Part shown: in pieces, positions 1 through 5,296 of the stretch
Position numbering within the stretch: the stretch's first letter is position 1
Layout of the letters: every line of letters starts with the position of its first letter
NCBI GenBank assembly: GCA_040880365.1
Contig: JBBDIO010000131.1
Coordinates: 1 to 5,313 of the forward strand
Direction of reading: 5' to 3'
DNA: 5,313 bases
Source: JBBDIO01 sp040880365
GTDB lineage: Bacteria; Chloroflexota; Anaerolineae; Caldilineales; Caldilineaceae
Translations under genes and position numbers: made by a program
Notes under the pieces: model-generated
Seen by the model: the letters and a program-made list of their open reading frames with translations, nothing else
What the model was told of the DNA's origin: nothing
The model's database searches: none

Positions 1-330
1 GTCCACAACCGTCTCAATCGCAGTGTTCACGGCTTCCAATGCCAGAATCATCCCGAAGGTGAGCAGTAGCAATGCCCATTCGACCGGGGTGATGCCCAGC
101 CAGAGACCTGTGGCCGTCACCACACCCACGGCCGCAAGCTCGATCCAGACATTGGGCTGGGTATCCACCACATAGCGAATTCCCTTCCACGCGGCATAGA
201 GACTCAGCCGTCGCCCGTGCAAAAAATTCAGGTTGGAGTGATCGGGATAAGGGGCGAGAGGACGCGGCGGTAGATGGGGGCGCGCGGGGGCGCGCTGCGG
301 TTTGCCCTGGGGGCCAACGCGGCTAGTCAT
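1..330 (-). CDS. dgkA: Diacylglycerol kinase / undecaprenol kinase family protein, 3' end beyond the window
   Basis: This is a small integral membrane lipid kinase. The family phosphorylates diacylglycerol (proteobacteria) or undecaprenol (Gram-positives) with ATP; the latter recycles the cell-wall lipid carrier. The first 110 codons are present. Residues 43-59 match the amphipathic start of the family (SLYAAWKGIRYVVDTQPN-like), followed by membrane segments at about 62-79 and 83-100. The signature EAVNTAIE lies at 99-106, with E99, N102 and E106 aligning with E. coli DgkA E69, N72 and E76, so the catalytic core seems intact. The first 40 or so residues are an extra Pro/Arg-rich stretch not typical of the family. 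The ATG start lies inside the end of ybeY (8-nt overlap, ATGACTAG), suggesting translational coupling; no strong Shine-Dalgarno is visible. The family assignment is firm. The substrate is inferred, with undecaprenol more likely given the Gram-positive-like gene order. Confidence 0.9.
   Translation of the reverse strand, partial: MTSRVGPQGKPQRAPARPHLPPRPLAPYPDHSNLNFLHGRRLSLYAAWKGIRYVVDTQPNVWIELAAVGVVTATGLWLGITPVEWALLLLTFGMILALEAVNTAIETVVD
276..295. repeat. 10-bp perfect GC tandem duplication in the dgkA head
   Basis: The unit gggggcgcgc occurs twice back to back (276-285 and 286-295). It falls in the codons for the Pro/Arg-rich N-terminal extension of dgkA. Because 10 is not a multiple of 3, gain or loss of one unit would shift the reading frame there. 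Confidence 0.7.
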
Positions 331-1060
331 CGAAGTCGCGCCGTCCCAGGGTGGCGCGACCCAGTGTGCGCAACACGCGATCCTGCAAATCCCACATCGC
401 GGCTTCTTCCTGGGGCGTGGCGTGATCATAGCCCACCAGATGCAGCGTGCCGTGAACAGCCAGCAGACACAGCTCATCGGTCAGCGTATTGCCAAACCGT
501 TGGGCCTGACGTGTGCTATAGGGCAGGGCAACCACAATGTCGCCCAGATAGTTGGCAACGGCCTGGGCCATTTCCGGCGCGACCACCAATTGGGGCGTGG
601 CTGCTTCTGCTTCTGTGTCCTCGTTCGAGGACGCGTCTGGAACCGCAGTATCTGGAAATGTATCTGTAGCTGCGAAATCTGTAGCGGCGAAATCTGTGGC
701 GGCGAAGCTAAGCACATCGGTGGGCGCATCTATCCCGCGATAGGTGTGGTTCAGCTCGCGCACATAGTCATCATCGGTGAGCAGCAGCGAAAGTTCACCG
801 CCCGATTGTCCCGCCAGTGACAGCGTCGCGGCGACTGCCTTCTCCAGCGCGCGTACCAGGGTCGCCTCGGTGGCTTCGCCATCCCCATGATTCGCGTCAG
901 CGGACGCGCCGAAATCCTGCCCGAAATCCTGCCCGGCATCCAGATCCAGGATATCTGCATCCAGGTCGATGTGAATCGCATAGTTTGCGCGTATATCGCG
1001 CAGGGTATCGTCGATTGGTTCCTGCTCTCGTTCCAGCTCTCGTCGCATCTCGCGTCCCAT
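323..1060 (-). CDS. ybeY: Endoribonuclease YbeY (rRNA maturation factor) with two acidic insertions
   Basis: YbeY is a metal-dependent endoribonuclease acting in 16S rRNA 3'-end processing and ribosome quality control in the cytoplasm. The zinc motif H-x3-H-x5-H is intact in HGTLHLVGYDH at 203-213 (H203, H207, H213). The upstream core is also clear: ELSLLLTDDDYVRELN at 89-104, YRGIDAPTDVLSF at 107-119 with conserved R108, and LGDIVVA at 172-178. The protein has 245 residues, against about 150-170 for usual members. The excess is two low-complexity acidic stretches without Lys or Arg: about 38-64 (with GQDF repeated) and about 120-157 (with AATDF repeated), the second between LSF and LGDIV. 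The ATG at 1060 sits 21 nt after the pgpH stop; an in-frame ATG at residue 5, preceded by GGGACGCGAG, is an alternative start. It overlaps dgkA by 8 nt. Confidence 0.94.
   Translation of the reverse strand: MGREMRRELEREQEPIDDTLRDIRANYAIHIDLDADILDLDAGQDFGQDFGASADANHGDGEATEATLVRALEKAVAATLSLAGQSGGELSLLLTDDDYVRELNHTYRGIDAPTDVLSFAATDFAATDFAATDTFPDTAVPDASSNEDTEAEAATPQLVVAPEMAQAVANYLGDIVVALPYSTRQAQRFGNTLTDELCLLAVHGTLHLVGYDHATPQEEAAMWDLQDRVLRTLGRATLGRRDFDD
672..701. repeat. 15-bp tandem repeat inside ybeY
   Basis: Two copies of gcgaaatctgtagcg (672-686) and its one-mismatch partner (687-701) stand in tandem, with decayed partial copies on both sides (about 660-671 and 702-709). Read on the minus strand it encodes AATDF repeated about three times, the start of the second YbeY insertion. 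The unit is a multiple of 3, so the frame is kept. Confidence 0.8.
911..934. repeat. 12-bp perfect tandem repeat inside ybeY
   Basis: The unit gaaatcctgccc occurs twice without mismatch (911-922, 923-934). On the minus strand it encodes GQDFGQDF within the first acidic YbeY insertion (residues about 43-50). Confidence 0.8.
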
Positions 1061-1081
1061 CGGTTCACTCGATCCCGTTTC

Positions 1082-3601
1082 CTACTGTTCGTCTGCAGGT
1101 GCTTCGGCGCCGCCCGGCAAGCTCGTGTTGTTTTTGGTTTGGGCAGGTGTTTCATCGCGCGGGGTGGCGACCGGCTCGACTTGCCCTGCATCCGCGGCGC
1201 GTGAGTCGGACTCGGCGGGCGAGGCGGGAATAGCGGTATCCCTGGCGGCATCGGTAGCGGCAGTGCCTCCGTTGTTGGTTGCAGCACGTTGCGCTTTGGC
1301 CTGATCGCTCGCCCCATTCGCCGGCGCAGATGTTTCGCGCCCGGCGCTTTGCGGTTGCGTCTCTGGTTGTTTCTGTGGTTGTTTCTGTGGTTGCGCGGGG
1401 GGCACAACCTGGGGCGCGGTCGGCTGTGATGGTTGTTTCGGCGTGGGCTGTGTGGAGGTTGGCTGACTTTGCGGCTGTCCCGGCGGCGCGCCGGCAGGTC
1501 GACCGTCTTCGATCACCAATGCCGCCTTTTCAGTCGTCATCGGTTCGGGATACTGGATGCGCGGATGATGAACCCCTTGCAACACTTGCAGAAATATCTC
1601 TTTGATCATCTGCAACTCGCGAAAGGTGAGATTGGACTCGTTTAGCTCGCCGTCATCCAGGCGCTCTTCGATCAGACGATTGACCAGCGTTTCCAGATCT
1701 TCCCGCGTCGAGGGGCGTATGGCGCGCACCGCGGCTTCGCAGGTATCGGCGAGGAGTAAAATGGCGGTTTCTTTGGTGCGCGGGTTCGGCCCCGGATAGC
1801 GAAAATCGGCCTCGTCGACCTCCGCCGGGTTTTTGGCCTTCTGTTGGGCTTGCACATAGAAATAGCGCATCACCGAACGGCCATGATGTTCGCGAATAAA
1901 ATCCTGGATGCGTTCGGGCAGGCGATATTTCTGGGCAAGATCGACGCCATCGCTCACATGGCTGATGATCACCTGGGCACTGGTCAACGGATCCAGCTTG
2001 TCGTGGGGCGAATTGCCTTCCATGATGTTTTCGGTGAAGAAATAAGGGCGCACCGTTTTGCCGATGTCGTGGTAATACGCGCCGACTCGGGTCAGATAGG
2101 CATCGGCGCCAATCGCAGCTGCGGCCCGTTCGGCCATATTGCTCACCACAATGGTGTGGTGATAGGTGCCCGACGCTTTGAGCAATACCTGGCGCAGCAG
2201 GGGGTGGGTGGGGCGGCTCAATTCGGTGAGCTGCAAACTGGTGGTGATCCCAAAGATATTGCCCAGGATGAGATAGCCGATTAAGGCCACACTTGCCGAA
2301 AGTCCGCCATTGAGCGCGACGACCAGCACCATCTGCGACAGACGGGCCAGGCTATAGTCGGGAAATGGGGCGCGAAATGCGGCAAAGACCACAATATTGC
2401 ACAACGCCACACCCAGCCCGGCCCAGACAAAGACCGAAATTCGTTCGGCGCGCCCCAAAATGAGTGCACCCACGAGCGATCCGATTCCCAGATAGGCGAC
2501 CAGGGGCGTGTTGTTGGGCGCGAGATATTGCACCACCAGCAGCAGCGTCAATGTCAATACCACCGAAACGCGCAGATCGATGAGCACCGCCAGCAACATG
2601 CTCAACGCGGCCAGGGGATAGAGATAGGGCAGCCAATCGTGGGGGATGAGCATAAATTTGGCGATGGTCAGCCAAATACCCGTCACCACCACAATCAGCG
2701 CGATCTCTTCCAGATGCTGGGCCAGTTCGCTGCGCAGACGATAGAGCGCGCCCACCGCCAAGGTGACCAGCGCCAGAGCAAAGAGCACGGCACGGATCAA
2801 AACCCACCAGTTCCAATCGCCCTGCATCAGCCCGATTTGCTGCAAAGCCTCTACGGTTTCGGCTGTTGCCAGATCGCCGGCACGGATAATCGCCTCGTTG
2901 CGTTCCATGGTTACCTGGATCATGGGAACTTCGCTACTGGCGCGTTCGCGCAACTCTTCGGTGCGTGTGGCGTTGAATGCGCTATTCGCCCGCGCCAGCC
3001 CGCGGGTAATTTCCCCAGTGATATAGCCGGCGCGCTCCGACATATCGGGGTTGATCAGGGTCGGCACTCGCCGCCGCGCCGCGACCAGCCCACTTTCGCG
3101 GATCTCGTCGCGCATCACCCGATCCAGAGCCAGAGGCACTTCGGTCACCACCGCGTTCCACTCTGCGTCGGTTGCCGTCAGAATCTGCAACACTATCTCC
3201 GGCGTCAGGGTGAAATCGGTCACTGCCATCAGATAGTCGGTCTGGAGTTCGGTAGATGCGTAGGGATCGAGGCGCACAATGGAGATATAGTCGAGGATGG
3301 CGCGGGCACGGTCGATTTGCTGGCGGCGGACGCGGGCATCGGGGTTGTCATACTGATCGGGCACGGCCTGGGCCGCGCGTTCACGGGCCTGATCCGTGAG
3401 GATCTGGCTTTCGTAGGTAATTTGACGCGGGGCAACCACATCAAAGGGTGCAACCTCGCCTACACCCAGCTGTATCTGGCTGCCAAAGGGCAATTGCCAC
3501 GCCAATACGGCAATCAACATCAATGTCGAAAGTCCGATTAGCCCTGAGATTGTGAACCAACGGTTCCACGGAAACCATTGTCGCAGTCCGCTTCCGGTCA
3601 T
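1082..3601 (-). CDS. pgpH: PgpH-like 7TM-HD phosphohydrolase (cyclic-di-AMP phosphodiesterase)
   Basis: A membrane phosphodiesterase of the PgpH/YqfF type, which hydrolyses c-di-AMP to pApA. Of 839 residues, one anchor lies at about 17-37, an extracellular 7TMR-HDED domain at about 41-262, seven membrane segments at about 267-447, and a cytoplasmic HD domain at about 470-675. Metal ligands are all present: H482 in GTYHH, H511-D512 in GAYYHDIGK, H548, H572-H573 in REHHG, and D619 in LLLADTCEA. Residues about 688-839 are a disordered tail, first Pro/Gln-rich (29 of 47 residues at 706-752 are P or Q), then Ala/Thr/Asp-rich; B. subtilis YqfF lacks such a tail. I chose the ATG at 3601 because AAGGA lies 7 nt before it. 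The frame extends to a TTG at 3640 without a ribosome site, and an ATG at 3607 is too close to AAGGA. ybeY follows 21 nt downstream. The c-di-AMP activity is inferred from the family. Confidence 0.95.
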   Translation of the reverse strand: MTGSGLRQWFPWNRWFTISGLIGLSTLMLIAVLAWQLPFGSQIQLGVGEVAPFDVVAPRQITYESQILTDQARERAAQAVPDQYDNPDARVRRQQIDRARAILDYISIVRLDPYASTELQTDYLMAVTDFTLTPEIVLQILTATDAEWNAVVTEVPLALDRVMRDEIRESGLVAARRRVPTLINPDMSERAGYITGEITRGLARANSAFNATRTEELRERASSEVPMIQVTMERNEAIIRAGDLATAETVEALQQIGLMQGDWNWWVLIRAVLFALALVTLAVGALYRLRSELAQHLEEIALIVVVTGIWLTIAKFMLIPHDWLPYLYPLAALSMLLAVLIDLRVSVVLTLTLLLVVQYLAPNNTPLVAYLGIGSLVGALILGRAERISVFVWAGLGVALCNIVVFAAFRAPFPDYSLARLSQMVLVVALNGGLSASVALIGYLILGNIFGITTSLQLTELSRPTHPLLRQVLLKASGTYHHTIVVSNMAERAAAAIGADAYLTRVGAYYHDIGKTVRPYFFTENIMEGNSPHDKLDPLTSAQVIISHVSDGVDLAQKYRLPERIQDFIREHHGRSVMRYFYVQAQQKAKNPAEVDEADFRYPGPNPRTKETAILLLADTCEAAVRAIRPSTREDLETLVNRLIEERLDDGELNESNLTFRELQMIKEIFLQVLQGVHHPRIQYPEPMTTEKAALVIEDGRPAGAPPGQPQSQPTSTQPTPKQPSQPTAPQVVPPAQPQKQPQKQPETQPQSAGRETSAPANGASDQAKAQRAATNNGGTAATDAARDTAIPASPAESDSRAADAGQVEPVATPRDETPAQTKNNTSLPGGAEAPADEQ
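1364..1393. repeat. 12-bp tandem repeat (2.5 copies) in the pgpH tail
   Basis: The unit tggttgtttctg repeats perfectly at 1364-1375 and 1376-1387, with a half copy at 1388-1393. On the minus strand it encodes QPQK-type repeats in the Pro/Gln-rich part of the PgpH tail (residues about 737-746). It is frame-preserving. Confidence 0.8.
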
Positions 3602-3608
3602 GCGCATT

Positions 3609-3613
3609 TCCTT
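3609..3613 (-). promoter_or_regulatory. Ribosome binding site that fixes the pgpH start
   Basis: The minus strand reads AAGGA followed by 7 nt and then ATG at 3601. It is the clearest Shine-Dalgarno in the window and favours this start over the in-frame ATG at 3607 (spacing 1 nt) and the TTG at 3640. Confidence 0.75.
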
Positions 3614-3624
3614 GAACAATCTAA

Positions 3625-3648
3625 GCAAAAATTCCGGCAAAAATTCTG
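3625..3648. repeat. 12-bp tandem repeat in the pgpH leader
   Basis: Copies gcaaaaattccg (3625-3636) and gcaaaaattctg (3637-3648) differ at one base. They form an AT-rich block just upstream of the pgpH ribosome binding site. The far copy overlaps the TTG alternative start, an extra reason to doubt that start. Confidence 0.75.
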
Positions 3649-3650
3649 AT

Positions 3651-3710
3651 GGAGGAATTTGGGACAGAAGGCCGGGCGTGGGAAAGGCAGGTGGGGAATG
3701 CGAGCGGCGG
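3651..3710 (-). other. C-rich, G-poor untranslated stretch between yqeY and pgpH
   Basis: On the transcribed (minus) strand these 60 nt contain 32 C and only 8 G, and I find no stable hairpin followed by a U-run. Such C-over-G bias is typical of Rho loading (rut) sites, so this could be a point of Rho-dependent attenuation between the upstream gene pair and pgpH. The composition is counted from the sequence; the function is inference only. Confidence 0.35.
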
Positions 3711-3766
3711 GAGCATATATCTTCAGTGCATACATCTGGGGTGCAACCGCCAGACCCAGACCGTTA

Positions 3767-3772
3767 ATTATA
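3767..3772 (-). promoter_or_regulatory. Possible internal promoter for pgpH (perfect -10 box)
   Basis: The minus strand reads GCGTATAATTAACG, a perfect TATAAT that contains the TAA stop codon of yqeY (3768-3770). No good -35 box exists: the best candidate, TTGTGC, is 15 bp upstream and matches the consensus at three of six positions. Transcription from here would give a leader of about 160 nt before pgpH. Confidence 0.35.
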
Positions 3773-4250
3773 CGCTCAACAGCCGGCGCACAACCTGGCT
3801 GGCTTGCTTGCCATCGGCGGCGGCACCCATGCGCGCCATCAGTTTGGGCATCACTTGCCCCAGATCCCGGGGGGTAGACGCGCCGGTCTCGGCAATAATC
3901 TGGCGCGCCATTTCTTCGACTTCAGCTTCTTCCAACTGGCGGGGCAGATAGCCTTCCAATACCGCCAGTTCGGTCTCTTCCTGTGCGGCTTGCGCCGTTG
4001 CGCCCAGGCGCGTATATTCGGCGGCAGCTTCGCGCCGGCGTTTGGCTTCGCGTTGGATCACAGCCAGCACATCATCTTCAGTAAGGGTATGATCTGCGCC
4101 CGATTTGCCCGCTTCGGTGAGCGCGGTCTTGACCGCGCGCAAGGTCATTTTGGCGATGGCGTCCTGGTTGCGCATGGCCTGTTTGAAATCGGCTTCGATG
4201 CGGTCGCGCAGGGGCAGTGCCGATGTGTTCTGGGGCTGGTTTTCGGTCAT
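3768..4250 (-). CDS. yqeY: GatB/YqeY domain protein
   Basis: A 160-residue stand-alone YqeY protein, the usual family length (about 145-155) plus a short N-terminal leader. The family is helical and resembles the C-terminal tail of GatB, the tRNA-dependent amidotransferase subunit. A related domain is fused to GlnRS in Deinococcus, where it aids tRNA binding; the role of the free protein is not settled. Visible family marks are LRDRIEADFKQAMRNQD at 14-30, LRAVKTAL at 37-44, an REAKRRREAAAEY stretch at 67-79, ETELAVLEGYLPRQL at 92-106, and the C-terminal GQVMPKLMARMGAAADGKQ at 131-149. Its ATG overlaps the TGA of the upstream VTT gene (ATGA, 4247-4250), so translation is probably coupled. The frame stays open upstream into the VTT gene, but that extension does not resemble the family. 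It is followed by a 166-nt gap before pgpH. Confidence 0.93.
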   Translation of the reverse strand: MTENQPQNTSALPLRDRIEADFKQAMRNQDAIAKMTLRAVKTALTEAGKSGADHTLTEDDVLAVIQREAKRRREAAAEYTRLGATAQAAQEETELAVLEGYLPRQLEEAEVEEMARQIIAETGASTPRDLGQVMPKLMARMGAAADGKQASQVVRRLLSV

Positions 4251-4993
4251 GATATCTCGTCTCGGGTTAATTTTGGATCCAGGGGTGGCGACATCTTTCT
4301 TTCCGTGCCCATTTTGGCGACCACCTGGCGATAGGTAAGCCCATCCAGACGCGCCAAAATCTGATCCTGATAGCGCATAAATACGATCACAAAGGCTGTC
4401 AAGACGCCTACGATGATCGCCAGTTGCCACCAATTCAGATACATGACACCTGCGCCTGCGCCTGCAACCACAAAAATGCTGGGGATGCGCAATATGGCGG
4501 TAATTGCCATGACTTTGAAAAAGGATACTTTGGATAGCCCGGCCAACAGATAGGGAATATCGCCCGTGGGGCCGAGCAGAAGCACAAACCACACGGCGAT
4601 ATTCGTGCTGTGGGTCACACTTTCCCATTTTGCCAGCCGTTGCGCACCGACCAGGCGTGTTACGAGCGGACGCCCATAGACGCGCGCCAACCACATGGCA
4701 ATGCCCGCGCCCGTCATCAACCCAATGCTGCCCCATATGCCGCCCCACAGGGGGCCATAGAGAAAACCCGCCGCCAATTGAAAGACATAACCGGGTATCG
4801 GGGCCACAATAATCTGGAGCGCATTGGCGACAATCAGCACAATGGGTCCATACCAGCCCAACTCGGCAACCCAGGCCTGCAACGCTTCCCGATCCTGCAC
4901 CAGTGTCCAGAGTAGCGGACCATAATAGACGGATGCGCCAATCATCAGCAAGAGCGCAACGCCAATCGCCCAGGGGCGGAATTTTTTGAACAT
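4247..4993 (-). CDS. TVP38/TMEM64 family (VTT/DedA-like) membrane protein
   Basis: A 248-residue inner-membrane protein of the VTT superfamily. Relatives are linked to lipid scrambling or carrier-lipid recycling; the substrate here is unknown. Segments: TM at about 8-28, TM at 48-64, a re-entrant region with PIPGYVFQLAAGFLYGPLWG at 65-84, TM to about 103 ending in WLARVYGRP (101-109), TM at 132-152, TM at 160-178 and TM at 187-206, then a polar C-terminal tail of about 40 residues. The second half has GPTGDIPYLLAGLSKV at 141-156, where many VTT proteins carry an Arg-containing loop; Gly-Pro and D145 occur instead, as I recall from one bacterial subgroup. Glycines at 178-182 (AGAGAG) come from a 6-bp DNA repeat. 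No Shine-Dalgarno precedes the ATG at 4993. It overlaps yqeY by 4 nt and is the first gene after the promoter at 5226-5253. Confidence 0.9.
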   Translation of the reverse strand: MFKKFRPWAIGVALLLMIGASVYYGPLLWTLVQDREALQAWVAELGWYGPIVLIVANALQIIVAPIPGYVFQLAAGFLYGPLWGGIWGSIGLMTGAGIAMWLARVYGRPLVTRLVGAQRLAKWESVTHSTNIAVWFVLLLGPTGDIPYLLAGLSKVSFFKVMAITAILRIPSIFVVAGAGAGVMYLNWWQLAIIVGVLTAFVIVFMRYQDQILARLDGLTYRQVVAKMGTERKMSPPLDPKLTRDEIS

Positions 4994-5060
4994 AGAGTTT
5001 ATTGTCGAATTGACTTTCTACTGACCATACCCGCCCGATCGCAAATGTTCAGATTCAGAG

Positions 5061-5090
5061 GCACAGGGGCGGCACGCACAGGGGCGGCGC
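5061..5090. repeat. 15-bp tandem repeat, two copies
   Basis: gcacaggggcggcac (5061-5075) is followed directly by gcacaggggcggcgc (5076-5090), one mismatch. The second copy runs straight into the 19-bp repeat array, sharing its last two bases. Confidence 0.85.
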
Positions 5091-5145
5091 GTCCTCCCAA
5101 CCATTCCGCGTCCTCCCAACCATTCCGCGTCCTCCCAACCATTCC
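5089..5145. repeat. 19-bp tandem repeat, three perfect copies
   Basis: The unit gcgtcctcccaaccattcc occurs at 5089-5107, 5108-5126 and 5127-5145 with no mismatch. On the minus strand, and so in the expected leader RNA of the VTT gene, each unit carries four runs of two or more G within 15 nt (GG, GG, GGG, GG), compatible with a two-layer G-quadruplex per unit. Confidence 0.9.
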
Positions 5146-5159
5146 ACTGCACTCACGTC

Positions 5160-5169
5160 TATAATTATA
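5160..5169. promoter_or_regulatory. Perfect 10-bp AT palindrome TATAATTATA
   Basis: The palindrome presents TATAAT on both strands. On the minus strand it is a possible second -10 box about 170 bp upstream of the VTT gene, but no -35 box stands at 16-18 bp. It could instead be a protein-binding site about 50 bp downstream of the main start. Confidence 0.3.
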
Positions 5170-5214
5170 CAGTGTGCGGCTGCTCATGATTGCGATCACG
5201 GTTCTATTCCATAG

Positions 5215-5224
5215 ACTGCGCAGT
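5215..5224. promoter_or_regulatory. Perfect 10-bp palindrome over the predicted transcription start
   Basis: ACTGCGCAGT is self-complementary and lies directly downstream of the -10 box (5226-5231), covering the expected start near 5219. The position fits an operator that blocks initiation, though a 10-bp palindrome can arise by chance. No known regulator is assigned. Confidence 0.35.
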
Positions 5225-5225
5225 T

Positions 5226-5253
5226 ATTATACCCTGCTTGGATACTCTGTCAA
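5226..5253 (-). promoter_or_regulatory. Consensus housekeeping promoter for the VTT-yqeY transcript
   Basis: On the minus strand TTGACA (5253-5248) and TATAAT (5231-5226) are both perfect matches to the primary sigma factor consensus, with a 16-bp spacer. Transcription would start near 5219 and run leftward into the VTT gene after about 225 nt of leader. It may also feed pgpH-ybeY-dgkA by read-through. Confidence 0.8.
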
Positions 5254-5269
5254 CAGAACGCCGGATTTA

Positions 5270-5296
5270 TTGAAATCGAGTTGGCGGGCGTATACT
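5270..5296 (+). promoter_or_regulatory. Weak candidate rightward promoter
   Basis: TTGAAA (5270-5275) and TATACT (5291-5296) each match five of six consensus bases, but the spacer is only 15 bp. If used, it would drive a divergent gene beyond the right edge of the window. Confidence 0.2.

Noticed and set aside
302..820. 172-codon plus-strand frame opposite ybeY
   Set aside because: It lies antisense to the conserved YbeY core with its zinc motif. The translated sequence shows no family features.
2528..3541. 337-codon open frame on the plus strand opposite pgpH
   Set aside because: It is the antisense shadow of a well-supported gene. Its composition (Gln/His/Gly-rich, no domain pattern) follows from the codon bias of pgpH, and no ribosome site or promoter precedes it.
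3602..3640. TTG at 3640 as the start of pgpH (13 extra residues)
   Set aside because: It lacks a ribosome site and lies in the 12-bp tandem repeat, while the ATG at 3601 has AAGGA at 7-nt spacing.
3713..3737. Imperfect direct repeat gcatatatct / gcatacatct 15 nt apart
   Set aside because: Only 10 bp with one mismatch and no inverted symmetry; too weak to call an operator or attachment site.
3602..3767. Intrinsic terminator after yqeY
   Set aside because: I found no GC-rich inverted repeat followed by a U-run on the minus strand in this gap.
3804..4334. 176-codon plus-strand frame opposite yqeY and the VTT end
   Set aside because: It is a shadow of two overlapping minus-strand genes with clear family motifs. 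Its Phe/Gly-rich product looks like reverse-complement noise.
4251..4748. Upstream extension of the yqeY frame (would give a 326-residue protein)
   Set aside because: The extra residues overlap the VTT coding region out of frame and have no resemblance to YqeY. The ATG at 4250 with its ATGA overlap gives a normal-length protein.
5061..5145. CRISPR array
   Set aside because: The units are directly abutting tandem copies with no spacers, and no cas gene is near.
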